From Alphaproteobacteria bacterium (lineage in GTDB: Bacteria; Pseudomonadota; Alphaproteobacteria; Caulobacterales; Hyphomonadaceae): DNA of 64,000 bases. The stretch covers positions 62,001-126,000 of the forward strand of contig JAHJYW010000042.1 in NCBI GenBank assembly GCA_018827375.1, read 5' to 3'. Shown here in pieces: positions 1-10,503 of this stretch. Every line of letters starts with the position of its first letter. Position 1 is the stretch's first letter. The notes below the pieces were generated by a model. It had not been told where the DNA came from, did no database searches, and saw nothing but the letters and a program-made list of their open reading frames with translations. Made by a program: the position numbers and the translations under genes.

Positions 1-1968
1 TTTGGTCGTGAGCTGTTCGAGTTCGGCTTGAAGCGGCTCGATCTCTTTTTGTGCGGCCTCCAGCCGGGCCTGTTGTTCAAGCCGGGCAGCGGCGGATACG
101 GGCGCATCCGGTGTGCGTGTGAAACCATCCCAGCGCCATAGATGCCCTTCGCGCGAAACGAGGCGCTGGCCCGGTTTCAGCTCGGCCATGAGACGGGCAC
201 CGTCTGCTGACGCCGCAACGCCGCACTGAGACAAGCGGGCCGACAGCTCGGACGGCGCTTCGACGAATTCGCTCAATGGCGTTGCACCAGCAGGCAGGGA
301 CTGGGTGGCGGGACCAGCGCCGCTCCAGAACATGGCCGCGGAACGGTCAGTCGGCGCCTCGATATCGTCTCCGAGTGCCGCGGCAACGGCCTTTTCGTAG
401 CCGTCACGCGTACGAATTCGGTCAATCACGGGTGGCGCGCTAGGGCCGTCGGCTTTGCGTAGAAGCTTCTGCAGGCCGGCAATCTCCGCCTCAAGCGCGC
501 GCACGTCCTTGTCGGCGGCGTCGCGCGGAGGCTGGGCGTCGGCTTCGGCGGCGCGTGTTGCAGTCAGTCTTGCTTCGGCGGCTTCGACGGCCGTCTCTGC
601 ATCCTGCAATGCGTGCTCCGCCTGGGCTTCAAAGTCCTTGGCATCCTTCAGCTTGCGCACGAGCGACACAGCATCTTCGAGGCCAGCCATCTCGGCTGTA
701 AGCCGGTTGATTTCAGATGTGATCTGGTCGCGGCGACGCGTCTGAGCACCCACATTTTCTTCTGATGCCTTGCGGCGAGCGCGCACTTCAGAGAGTTGTG
801 CCTGCGCATCATCGGCGGCTGCTTCGGCGGCAGAGAGCTGGCTGCGGGCTGCGTCAAGCCGCGCACGAATCTCGGCCTCGATCTCGTCATTGCGCGCTTC
901 GTCCATGACGGGCAGCGCGGAAAGTTCATTCCGGGCGTTTTGTGTCGCGGCTTCAGCTTCGGCTTTCGCCGCCTGTTCACGTTCAAGGTCTTCGACAAGA
1001 CGCGAGGCCTCTGCCTCCAGTCGGGCGTGGGCATCCGCGGCGATCTTGCGCTCGGTTTCCAGTCTGGCCAGAGCGATGCGGGCTTGGCCCAGTTTGGCCG
1101 ATGCAAAGCTTTCAGCTTCGCGTAGCGGACCGAGGCCTTCGCTGGCCTCAATGCGCTCTCGCTCGCAAATCGCGTCCTGACGAGTCAGGTCTTCGACGGC
1201 TCGGCGGGATTCTTCGAGCTTTTCGCGGGCAATGTCGCAAGCGAGCTTGGCTTCACTCCAGCGCAAATGGGCGACAAGCGCGTCGAGTGCATGGATCTCG
1301 TCCGAAAGGCGCTTGTACTTGCGGGCCTTGCCAGCCTGACGCTTGAGACTGGCAAGCTGGCGCTCCACTTCCGCGGACACTTCTGTCAGGCGCTCAAGAT
1401 TGGATTCGGCGCCATTAAGCTTGAGTTCGGCTTCGTGACGACGGGTATTGAGGCCGGCGATACCCGCTGCCTCTTCCAGAATGCGACGGCGGTTCTGGGG
1501 CTTGGAGCCAATCAGCTCAGAAATCTGGCCCTGACGTACGAGGGCAGGGGAGTTGGCGCCTGTCGAGGCATCGGCGAACAGGAGCTGGATGTCCTTGCCG
1601 CGCACTGTCCGGCCGTTGAGCTTGTAGGATGTGCCCGCGCCGCGGCGCAGCTTGCGCACGATTTCAAGCGTGTCCGAGGAATTGAACTCTGGCGGTGCAG
1701 TGCGCTTGGAATTATCCAAAACGAGCGTCACTTCGGCCGTCTCGCGCGCAGGCCTGTCCTGCGCGCCCGAGAAGATGAGGTCGTCCATCTCGCCGCCACG
1801 CATGGCCTTTGCAGAGCTGGCACCCATGGCCCAGCGAAGAGCCTCAAGCAGGTTGGACTTGCCACAGCCGTTCGGGCCCACAATGCCCGTCAGGCCCGGT
1901 TCTACGGGCACGGTTTGCGGGTCGACGAACGACTTGAAGCCGGCGATGCGGAGTTCGGTTATCTGCAT
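1..1968 (-). CDS. smc: Chromosome segregation protein SMC, N-terminal part (runs off left edge)
   Basis: The first 656 codons of an SMC ATPase, which forms the ring-shaped condensin that compacts and segregates the chromosome. The protein opens MQITELRIAGFKSF and has the Walker A segment GPNGCGKSN near residue 32, followed by the Q-loop region (LVRQGQISELI) and a long Ala/Glu/Arg-rich coiled coil. Around residues 500-620 the coiled coil gives way to a globular stretch (VIDRIRTRDGYEKAVAAALG) that fits the hinge. The returning coil, signature motif and Walker B lie beyond the window. The gene starts 15 bp after the stop of the upstream DsbA-like gene, so it is probably the last gene of a dciA-like/dsbA/dsbA/smc operon. 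Confidence 0.96.
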   Translation of the reverse strand, partial: MQITELRIAGFKSFVDPQTVPVEPGLTGIVGPNGCGKSNLLEALRWAMGASSAKAMRGGEMDDLIFSGAQDRPARETAEVTLVLDNSKRTAPPEFNSSDTLEIVRKLRRGAGTSYKLNGRTVRGKDIQLLFADASTGANSPALVRQGQISELIGSKPQNRRRILEEAAGIAGLNTRRHEAELKLNGAESNLERLTEVSAEVERQLASLKRQAGKARKYKRLSDEIHALDALVAHLRWSEAKLACDIAREKLEESRRAVEDLTRQDAICERERIEASEGLGPLREAESFASAKLGQARIALARLETERKIAADAHARLEAEASRLVEDLEREQAAKAEAEAATQNARNELSALPVMDEARNDEIEAEIRARLDAARSQLSAAEAAADDAQAQLSEVRARRKASEENVGAQTRRRDQITSEINRLTAEMAGLEDAVSLVRKLKDAKDFEAQAEHALQDAETAVEAAEARLTATRAAEADAQPPRDAADKDVRALEAEIAGLQKLLRKADGPSAPPVIDRIRTRDGYEKAVAAALGDDIEAPTDRSAAMFWSGAGPATQSLPAGATPLSEFVEAPSELSARLSQCGVAASADGARLMAELKPGQRLVSREGHLWRWDGFTRTPDAPVSAAARLEQQARLEAAQKEIEPLQAELEQLTTK

Positions 1969-1983
1969 GCCGGCCTCATATCC

Positions 1984-2655
1984 TTATTGTCCTGCCGTGT
2001 CGCCAGCGAGCAATGAATCAAGCTTCGCTGAAAAGCCTTCAACTGTACGGATGTCGCCTTCGAATCGGGACACCTGGCCGTTGAATATGAAGGTTGGGGT
2101 GCTGTCGACGCCGTCCTTTTGAGCTTCGTCATATGTTGCCTTCAGGCGAGCCCGAATGGCCTCATCAGACATGCAGGCGTCAAATTCCGCCTCGTCAGCA
2201 ATCCCGTGGCGTTGGCCAATGGCGACCAGTGCAGCCTTAAGCACGCCATTGCGCGCCGCGTCTGTGATGCCGGACTGGTGCTCGTACATGTCGTCCAGCA
2301 CATCGAAGAACTTGCCTTCGCCTGCGCACAGCGCCATCGCATAAGCGGGCACGTCAATATCGTGCACGGGGTATTCGCGGAAAACCATGCGAACCTTGCC
2401 GGTCGAGATGTATTTCTCGGTGATTTCGGGCAGGACCGAGTCGTGGAAATATTTGCACGCCGGGCAGGTGGGCGAAGCGTATTCGATGAATGTAACCGGC
2501 GCATCGGCCGGACCGATAGCGTGCCCGATCGCAGCAGGGTCGCTACCGGGTGTTTTTGCGCCAGTTGCCTGATCATCACCGCCACCACAGGCAGCAAGCG
2601 CCAGCGCCGATACGGCGGCCAAAACGGTTCGTCTGGAGATGCGTTCCATCATCAT
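1984..2655 (-). CDS. DsbA-family thiol:disulfide oxidoreductase lipoprotein (CPAC)
   Basis: A 223-residue thioredoxin-fold protein of the DsbA/BdbD type, expected to oxidise or reduce disulfides in periplasmic proteins. The active site is CPAC at residues 64-67 in the context YASPTCPACKYFHD; the cis-proline loop is in STPTFIFNG. The N-terminus has SRRTVL followed by a hydrophobic stretch and the lipobox ALAAC (Cys23), so it looks like a lipoprotein with a possible twin-arginine signal. ATG codons at 2655, 2652 and 2649 are all possible starts. It is closely similar to the next gene upstream and looks like one copy of a tandem duplication. The substrate is unknown. Confidence 0.88.
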   Translation of the reverse strand: MMMERISRRTVLAAVSALALAACGGGDDQATGAKTPGSDPAAIGHAIGPADAPVTFIEYASPTCPACKYFHDSVLPEITEKYISTGKVRMVFREYPVHDIDVPAYAMALCAGEGKFFDVLDDMYEHQSGITDAARNGVLKAALVAIGQRHGIADEAEFDACMSDEAIRARLKATYDEAQKDGVDSTPTFIFNGQVSRFEGDIRTVEGFSAKLDSLLAGDTAGQ

Positions 2656-2719
2656 AACCTTCGCGTTAAGAATTGAGTCGGGTTGGTTGCCAAATCGTTA
2701 ATGCTGTTTGCGGGCGGGC

Positions 2720-3385
2720 CTATTGGGCCAGTTTGGCCAATTCGCCATTCAAGTAAGCCTCGAAAGCTTCACCAGAACGGACATCCTGATCAGCCGCTTT
2801 CATCTGACCATTGACCACAAAGGTCGGCGTAGCGCGCACACCGAAGACCTCGCCCGTCATGATCGTGTCGGCAAGGCGCTGGCGAATAGCCCGGTTGGTG
2901 GTGCAGGCATCGAAGGCTTTTTCGTCGGCGATGCCATGGCGTGCGCCGATGTCGAGCAGGACCTGCTTGATGGTACCGGTCTTAGCGGCTTCGAAGATGT
3001 CTGGCTGGTGCTCGAACAGGTCGTCCAGAACGTCGAAGAACTTGTTTTCGCCTGCGCAATTCGCCATCGCATAAGCAACCGTGTCGATGTCGTTCAGCGG
3101 ATATTCCCGGAAGATGAACTTCACTTTTCCGGTGGCGATGAACTTCTCTTCGACGGTCGGCATGACGTCATCATGGAAATGCTTGCAGTGCGAGCAGGTT
3201 GGGGACGCATATTCAATAACGGTCAGCGGCGCATCTTCGGCACCTTTGCTGTGTCCCAGCACGGCGGGCGCAGCAGGGGTATCGGCCGGAACCGGCTTGG
3301 CGGCGTCTCCCGTCGCGTTGCCGCACGCGGCAATAAGGAATGCGAGAGCCGTGACGAGGGCAGACGGGCGAGGAACAAGAGACAT
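2720..3385 (-). CDS. DsbA-family thiol:disulfide oxidoreductase lipoprotein (CSHC)
   Basis: A 221-residue paralogue of the neighbouring DsbA-like gene, with the active-site motif CSHC at residues 64-67 in place of CPAC and the cis-proline loop ATPTFVVNG. A hydrophobic signal ends in the lipobox LIAAC (Cys21), without a twin-arginine motif, so this copy probably uses Sec export. Shared blocks such as FREYP, DID..AYAMA, CAGE.KFFDVLDD and RHGIADE show that the two are duplicates. The different central CXXC dipeptides suggest different redox potentials. The gene starts 26 bp after the dciA-like stop codon. Confidence 0.88.
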   Translation of the reverse strand: MSLVPRPSALVTALAFLIAACGNATGDAAKPVPADTPAAPAVLGHSKGAEDAPLTVIEYASPTCSHCKHFHDDVMPTVEEKFIATGKVKFIFREYPLNDIDTVAYAMANCAGENKFFDVLDDLFEHQPDIFEAAKTGTIKQVLLDIGARHGIADEKAFDACTTNRAIRQRLADTIMTGEVFGVRATPTFVVNGQMKAADQDVRSGEAFEAYLNGELAKLAQ

Positions 3386-3411
3386 TGAAACGGGCCTTCG
3401 GGACAGGAGGT

Positions 3412-3984
3412 CTACGTGGCCGGACGCGGGTCCGGGGTGGAATTATCGGAGTCGTCTGCGGTTAGCACAGCTGCGCCCAGCGCAACAATCGCGGCGCGCA
3501 GGCTGGAATCCTGAATGCCGGCGGTCCGCGCTTCCAGGGCTTGGCGCTCTGCAGCCGTTAGGGGGCGTTTCTTGCGGCGCGGCGCGGTAGGCTCGCTGGT
3601 CGTCAGGGCGCCCTGAATGATCTTGATGGCAACTATGTCGCCGCCTGCCGACACTGATACACGCTGGCGGATCGTCTCGGCCTGATGCTGCACCAGAGGT
3701 GCGGCCTGCGGAATCACGCGCAGGGTGAGGACGCGGCCATCCTTGCCGCCGGTGATCTTCTCCGGGCGGCAGAAGGGGTAGAGCTTCTCTCCAACAATTT
3801 CCCGCCAGCGGCGCTGCAGGATTTGCACGGCGGGCAGTTTCTTCGCGCCGGACTTGCGTGTCAGGCGTTCGGCGGCAAGGCCAATCTGCGATATGCCGGG
3901 ATGCACTTTGCGAGCCCGCAGATAGCGCAGCCGAACGCGTGCGCGCGCCTCTTCGATGGGGTCGAGGGTTGATCTTGTAACCAT
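3412..3984 (-). CDS. DUF721/DciA-like protein
   Basis: A 190-residue protein whose N-terminal half resembles DUF721, the DciA family. DciA proteins promote loading of the DnaB helicase in bacteria that lack DnaC/DnaI. Recognisable features are the basic start (ARVRLRYLRARK), the tryptophan block LQRRWREIVGEKLYPFCRPEKI and the strand pattern GRVLTLRV. The C-terminal part is basic and low in complexity (PRRKKRPLTAAE). I chose ATG 3984 (MVTRSTLDP). Longer readings run into mutY on the other strand and are not credible. The start lies 42 bp from the divergent mutY start, so both promoters share a very short region. Confidence 0.82.
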   Translation of the reverse strand: MVTRSTLDPIEEARARVRLRYLRARKVHPGISQIGLAAERLTRKSGAKKLPAVQILQRRWREIVGEKLYPFCRPEKITGGKDGRVLTLRVIPQAAPLVQHQAETIRQRVSVSAGGDIVAIKIIQGALTTSEPTAPRRKKRPLTAAERQALEARTAGIQDSSLRAAIVALGAAVLTADDSDNSTPDPRPAT

Positions 3985-4026
3985 TCCCCAAGACAAGCAC
4001 GGCTTGGTGGCGAGGAAAAGGCACAC

Positions 4027-6344
<2,318 letters not shown>

Positions 6345-7478
6345 TCAAAAACCAAAGCGCAGCTGGCCATTTGGGGCGATAGGTGGCTGGAAAAGGTCTG
6401 TCCTCAGTGCAGGGCGCGGCGCATCGAGAGCAAGCCGCCGTGTTTCGCGCGCAAAGCGCTGAGAAATTATCTGCGCCACAGGGCCGCGACCGCTGCCGCG
6501 TTCGAACCAGCGCGCGTCATAATCCTTCCCGCCGCGCATTTCACGGATCGTGTTGATCACCTTCGCCGCGCGGTCGGGCACATGTGTCATCAGCCATTCG
6601 TGGAAGAGGTCCTTTATCTCGTGCGGGAGGCGCAACATCACATAGCCTGCGCCTGTGGCCCCGTGATCAGCGGCAGCCTCCAGGAGGTGTTCGATCTCAT
6701 GGTCGGTCAAACCGGGAATGATGGGCGCGGTCATGACCGTGACAGGTATGCCCGCGTCGGAAAGGGCGCGGATGGTCTGCAATCGCCTTGCGGGTGTCGC
6801 GGCACGCGGTTCCATCTTTCGGGCCAGCGTACGGTCCAGTGTGGTGATAGAGACGCCGACACGCAGCAGGCCGGCTTTTGCCATAGGGGCAATAAGGTCG
6901 ATATCCCGCTCAATCAGGGATGACTTCGTGAGCAGGCTGACAGGGTGACGATACTCGGACAGGATTTTGAGTAGTTCCCGCGTCAGTCCCATCTCGCGTT
7001 CGACAGGCTGGAAGGCATCCGTGTTGATGCCCAGAGCAATTGCGCGGGGGCGGTAACCGGGCCGTGACAATTCCCGCTTCAGCAATTCAGGTGCGTTCGG
7101 CTTGAAGAAAAGCCGGCTTTCGAAATCAAGCCCCGCGGACAGGCCGCCATAGGCGTGGCTGGGCCGTGCGAAGCAATAGATGCAGCCATGCTCACAGCCC
7201 CGGTAGGGGTTGATCGACCGATCAAACGAAATGTCGGGTGACTTGTTGAAGGTGATGATCGTCTTGGCAGCTTCGCGCGTCAGCGTCGTCTCGATACGGG
7301 CTGCTGCTTCTTCGACAGTGTCCCACCCGTCATCGAAGGTGTGACGCGTTTCCGGTTCGAACCGGCCGGTCTGGTTGGATACCGCGCCGCGCCCGCGCTG
7401 GTCAGACCGTTCAGTGGCCTGCTGCGTGTCGATCAGTGTTACGCGGCCCGTAGGCTTCAGTTTCTGTCCTGTCCTCAT
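6345..7478 (-). CDS. PA0069-family radical SAM protein
   Basis: A 377-residue radical SAM enzyme with the iron-sulfur motif C-X3-C-X2-C in NPYRGCEHGCIYCFARPSHAY. This context is typical of the PA0069 family, which is distantly related to spore photoproduct lyase. Family members keep the SAM-cleaving core, including here TKSSLIERDIDLI and the GVSITTLD strand, but have no established substrate. I chose ATG 7478 (MRTGQKLKPTG); a TTG at 7520 would add 14 residues of unlikely sequence. The next gene upstream encodes a flavin photoreceptor, but nothing shows a functional link. Confidence 0.85.
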   Translation of the reverse strand: MRTGQKLKPTGRVTLIDTQQATERSDQRGRGAVSNQTGRFEPETRHTFDDGWDTVEEAAARIETTLTREAAKTIITFNKSPDISFDRSINPYRGCEHGCIYCFARPSHAYGGLSAGLDFESRLFFKPNAPELLKRELSRPGYRPRAIALGINTDAFQPVEREMGLTRELLKILSEYRHPVSLLTKSSLIERDIDLIAPMAKAGLLRVGVSITTLDRTLARKMEPRAATPARRLQTIRALSDAGIPVTVMTAPIIPGLTDHEIEHLLEAAADHGATGAGYVMLRLPHEIKDLFHEWLMTHVPDRAAKVINTIREMRGGKDYDARWFERGSGRGPVAQIISQRFARETRRLALDAPRPALRTDLFQPPIAPNGQLRFGF

Positions 7479-7563
7479 GTGGCTTATGTGCCCATAAGGA
7501 CCGGAACAAAACAAGAACAAATTTAAGTGTGGAGCCGAGAAGCTGTGGATTCAGGTGCGCGTG

Positions 7564-7974
7564 TCAACACCCCAACAGATTGTCGAAGTTCCTGATGATC
7601 GTGCGCACATTGTCCGGCATCTCCAAGGCCATGATTTCAGGCATCGTCACTTCGGGAATATGGTCTTCATCGGTCGTATCCGGTTTGGCCTTTTTGAACA
7701 GCATGGACCAAGGCGCAAAAATCCGTGTGTCGGCTTCGCCCTGAAGGATGGAGGCAACAGACACATGGCGTACGTCCTTGGTGATTTTTTCGAACAGGGG
7801 TTGGACGTCGTCCTGACTGCCTTCAAGCACCTGCATGAAGTTCAGCCCGTTGTACATCAACAGGCCGGTGATCTCCATTTCCCGGTTATTGGTCACAGCT
7901 GTCGACAGAATATCCCGTATGTCTGATATGGAAGTCTCGTCGGACGCGGAACTGATATAGATAAGCCGATACAT
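7564..7974 (-). CDS. Stand-alone BLUF-domain blue-light sensor
   Basis: A 136-residue protein that is little more than one BLUF domain, which binds FAD and senses blue light through rearranged hydrogen bonds. The key positions are all present: Tyr6, Asn30, Gln48 (in FMQVLEG), Trp89 and Met91. Each lies 15 residues before its AppA counterpart (Y21, N45, Q63, W104, M106, from memory). After residue 95 only about 40 residues follow, with no EAL, GGDEF or other output domain, so it probably signals through a partner protein. A near-perfect inverted repeat lies just upstream of the ATG. Confidence 0.93.
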   Translation of the reverse strand: MYRLIYISSASDETSISDIRDILSTAVTNNREMEITGLLMYNGLNFMQVLEGSQDDVQPLFEKITKDVRHVSVASILQGEADTRIFAPWSMLFKKAKPDTTDEDHIPEVTMPEIMALEMPDNVRTIIRNFDNLLGC

Positions 7975-7981
7975 GCTGTCC

Positions 7982-8002
7982 CCTAACGTTTGAAATGTTA
8001 GG
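7982..8002 (-). promoter_or_regulatory. 21-bp inverted repeat in the BLUF gene leader
   Basis: Reading towards the BLUF gene, CCTAAC and GTTAGG arms enclose ATTTCAAAC. The whole 21 bp is a palindrome except for one mismatched pair and the central base. It ends 8 bp before the ATG and its right arm runs into the likely ribosome binding site AGGGGA. It could be a repressor operator or an RNA hairpin that partly hides the ribosome binding site. Confidence 0.45.
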
Positions 8003-8055
8003 TTAATCCACAGGCATTCAGGCGCTCAAGCGATAACATAAATTAATTCCACTGC

Positions 8056-8655
8056 TCAGCGGGCTGCATTCCACGCATGCCAGTCATCCGCTTCATCAAT
8101 ATCATCCAGCACGGGCAAAAGACCGACGCGTGCGTGCAGCGGAAGGTTTCCCAAGACATCTTCCATCGCGTGCGGTCCTGACCAGCGCACATTGCAGAAC
8201 GGTGAGCGCGTACGCGGTCCCTTGTTAAGCCCGAACAGCCAGAAGCCGCCGTCCCGCGCAGGGCCGAACACGGCGTCATTGTTTTGCAGCGTGCGGATCG
8301 CATTGCGCAAAAGGGCGGGCGCAATGTCCGGTGCGTCCGCGCCAATGAACAGGACCGGGCCGGGCGGCGCCTCCGCGAGACCCTTGTTCAGCCGCTCGGT
8401 CAGGCCGCCATGCCCCTGGCTTCGCCGCGCAAGGCTGGCCGGCCAAAGCCCGCCGACGCTATCGGTCATTGCCATGTCAGGTGCTGCATACAGAACGCTC
8501 GTCCAGTGCCCGTTAAGCGCTGCGCGCATAGTGCGCGCGAGGGTGAAGTGGGCTACCCGGCGCGCTTCGGTGAGACCGAGCCCGGCGGCCAGTCGCGTCT
8601 TCGAAAGACCCATGCGGGGCGGTTTGGCGTAAATGAGCAGCGTTGCTTTGGTCAT
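8056..8655 (-). CDS. TIGR04282-type (DUF2064) glycosyltransferase, arsenosugar-associated family
   Basis: A 199-residue nucleotide-diphospho-sugar-transferase-fold protein with the DUF2064 hallmarks: the start LLIYAKPPRMGLSKTRLA, the block FIGADAPDIAP and the signature ARDGGFWLFGL. The family was named for a place in arsenosugar biosynthesis clusters. Many genomes carry it without the arsenic genes, so the substrate here is open. Together with the TIGR04283 enzyme at 9252-9935 it forms the usual pair, interrupted here by a lipoprotein gene on the other strand. I see no ArsM or ArsS homologue in the window. Confidence 0.85.
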   Translation of the reverse strand: MTKATLLIYAKPPRMGLSKTRLAAGLGLTEARRVAHFTLARTMRAALNGHWTSVLYAAPDMAMTDSVGGLWPASLARRSQGHGGLTERLNKGLAEAPPGPVLFIGADAPDIAPALLRNAIRTLQNNDAVFGPARDGGFWLFGLNKGPRTRSPFCNVRWSGPHAMEDVLGNLPLHARVGLLPVLDDIDEADDWHAWNAAR

Positions 8656-8712
8656 GGCCCGGCCATACTTTCGACCTCAATCAGAGGAAAGCTGGGATTG
8701 AGAGGAGGGAGA

Positions 8713-9255
8713 ATGATCATGGCCCCATTTCGTATTTTCACAGCGCTGGCGAGCCTGATGGCTCTATCTGCCTGCTTTTACAGCGAGGTGCCTTTGATAC
8801 CACCCGGCGAGCAAGTCACTTTGCCGTATGACGGCGTCGTGCTTTGCCTCGCTGACGATTGCCGCAATGTGATGGTTGGCGGTGATGGCGCCTATGAAAT
8901 CCCGCCGCCGCCGGACGAGGCCGATGAAAAGCCGCTGCAAGTACGTTTCCAGGCGTTGATGACGAATGTGAACAATCCGGTCTACCTTGCCGAAGTCGAG
9001 ATGCGCGATGACGAGGCGGTGAGCTTTCACTATCTTGTCGCTCATATCCGCGAAGGCGCGGCCACACATGTGCCTACCTATGAATTCGCGATGCCGGCAT
9101 GCAATGACGCCGATGAAGACACGCAGCGTGAAAGCAGCTTTGAAAGGGTCGATGCCTATTCCTGCAGGGTGAAGGATCTCGCCGCGTTCAAGGACTATCT
9201 CATCGCCGAACATGGCGCTGATTTCGGCACGGAAGCGTTCTGGACCGAAGACTAG
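8713..9255 (+). CDS. Small lipoprotein of unknown function
   Basis: A 180-residue protein starting MIMAPFRIF, preceded by the strong ribosome binding site AGGAGGGA at 8702-8709. The hydrophobic leader ends in the lipobox LSAC (Cys21), so the mature protein should be anchored to a membrane. The rest is acidic, with a proline run (IPPPPDEADE) and five further cysteines (two in LCLADDC, then PAC and SC), which could form disulfides. I recognise no family. A longer reading from 8284 overlaps the glycosyltransferase on the other strand and was rejected. The stop overlaps the convergent neighbour's stop by CTAG. Confidence 0.75.
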   Translation: MIMAPFRIFTALASLMALSACFYSEVPLIPPGEQVTLPYDGVVLCLADDCRNVMVGGDGAYEIPPPPDEADEKPLQVRFQALMTNVNNPVYLAEVEMRDDEAVSFHYLVAHIREGAATHVPTYEFAMPACNDADEDTQRESSFERVDAYSCRVKDLAAFKDYLIAEHGADFGTEAFWTED

Positions 9256-9935
9256 GTATACTCTTTGGCGAGCTTATCCGGGCTGACGCCCAACAGGAAA
9301 CGCGCCAGCATCCATGAGTTCTTCCACGCGCGGCGTCTCCACCCATCGCGCTCATACTTCACCGCCGATGTGCGTGCTTCTGCATCCAGGAAGGTCAGCC
9401 TGCTCTTGCCGACGGCCCGAACGATCATGACGTCTTCCATCAGGCGAACATCCGGGAAGCCGCCCACGCCTTCGTAGAGCTCGCGGGAGATCAGCAGGCC
9501 CTGATCGCCGTATGGCAGGCCAAGCCAGCGCGCGCGACGATTGGCGCGTGATTCAAGCCAGCGCGCGCGCTTGTCGTCGGAGCGGTACTTGAGACGGAAG
9601 GCGCCCGCATTGCCGGGGCGTTCGCGAATATGGTCAGCAACCCGCTCGGCCCATTCCCGTGATAATAGCGTGTCGGCATGCAGGAACAAGAACCAATCGC
9701 CGCGCGCGGCTTCGGTTCCGGCGATCAGCTGGCGGCCGCGGCCCTTGGCTGTGGCGATATAAGTTGCCCCGGCTGCCTCGGCGATAGCGGCCGTTCCGTC
9801 TTCGGAAAAGGCATCGCATACAATGACTTCACGTATGAGGCCGGACTCAAGGCCTGGCATCAGGCTTTCGAGGCAAAGCGGCAGGTCATATGCGGCGTTC
9901 AGTGTGGGAATAATTACGGAAAGGGGAGCGGGCAT
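9252..9935 (-). CDS. TIGR04283-type family 2 glycosyltransferase, arsenosugar-associated family
   Basis: A 227-residue GT-A glycosyltransferase. It shows LSVIIPTLNAAYDLPLCLESL at the nucleotide-binding start, the metal-binding strand FLHADT and the acceptor-side signature LPYGDQGLLISRELYEGVGGFPD with LMEDV. These features mark the TIGR04283 family, which usually accompanies TIGR04282. The pair is known from arsenosugar clusters, but the true donor and acceptor are not established for clusters without ArsS, as here. Confidence 0.87.
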   Translation of the reverse strand: MPAPLSVIIPTLNAAYDLPLCLESLMPGLESGLIREVIVCDAFSEDGTAAIAEAAGATYIATAKGRGRQLIAGTEAARGDWFLFLHADTLLSREWAERVADHIRERPGNAGAFRLKYRSDDKRARWLESRANRRARWLGLPYGDQGLLISRELYEGVGGFPDVRLMEDVMIVRAVGKSRLTFLDAEARTSAVKYERDGWRRRAWKNSWMLARFLLGVSPDKLAKEYT

Positions 9936-10026
9936 TGGAAATCCCTAGCAGGCGCTTGTGATATCAGGAACTCTCTTGGGTCAGCTGCGTTCCATCTCCA
10001 ATCCCAAATGCACAAGGAATACACAT

Positions 10027-10503
10027 ATGACCAGCATCTATGATCGGCTGAAATCTGACCACGACCGCCAAAGAGACATGCTCGCGAGCCTCGCCCACAC
10101 GTCCGGCGACAGCGACGAACGCCGCAAGCTCTGGAAGGCTTTTTACTACGATATCGGCGCTCATGCAGCAGCCGAAGAAGAAGCGTTCTATGCGCCACTG
10201 ATGGAAGATTCAAAGGGCCAGCCCAAGGCTCGCCACTCTGTCTCAGAGCACCATGAAGTCGATGAAATGATTCAGGACATCGAGGAAATGGATTTCAGCT
10301 CGCCGGGCTGGCTCACGCGCTTCAAGACGATGCGCGAGCGCTATGAGCACCACATGAAAGAGGAAGAAGACGAGATCTTCGTAACGGCCCGCAAGGTGCT
10401 TGGCGCGGATGCGTCGGGCGAAATGGCGGACAAGTTCGACACGCGAAAGAAGAAAGAGCGCGAACTTGTCGACAAGAAAGCTGAAGCCGCGCTTGAGGAG
10501 TAA
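10027..10503 (+). CDS. Hemerythrin-like HHE domain protein
   Basis: A 158-residue four-helix protein with iron-ligand candidates in SDHDRQRDML, HAAAEEEAFYAPL, SEHHEVDEM and YEHHMKEEEDEIF. This spacing fits the HHE cation-binding family, whose members bind a di-iron centre and have been linked to oxygen, nitric oxide or iron stress. The C-terminus is strongly charged (DTRKKKERELVDKK). I chose ATG 10027, preceded by AAGGA; an in-frame start 69 bp upstream lacks such a site. It ends directly against the convergent uracil-DNA glycosylase gene, with no spacer. Confidence 0.87.
   Translation: MTSIYDRLKSDHDRQRDMLASLAHTSGDSDERRKLWKAFYYDIGAHAAAEEEAFYAPLMEDSKGQPKARHSVSEHHEVDEMIQDIEEMDFSSPGWLTRFKTMRERYEHHMKEEEDEIFVTARKVLGADASGEMADKFDTRKKKERELVDKKAEAALEE

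Noticed and set aside
8284-9255. A 323-residue version of the lipoprotein starting at 8284
   Set aside because: The extra N-terminal part overlaps the glycosyltransferase gene on the other strand and hides the lipoprotein signal, which begins at 8713 after a strong ribosome binding site.
6345-9935. Radical SAM, BLUF and glycosyltransferase genes as one new pathway
   Set aside because: They share a strand but have gaps with separate regulatory elements, and the families have no known functional link. Proximity alone is too weak.
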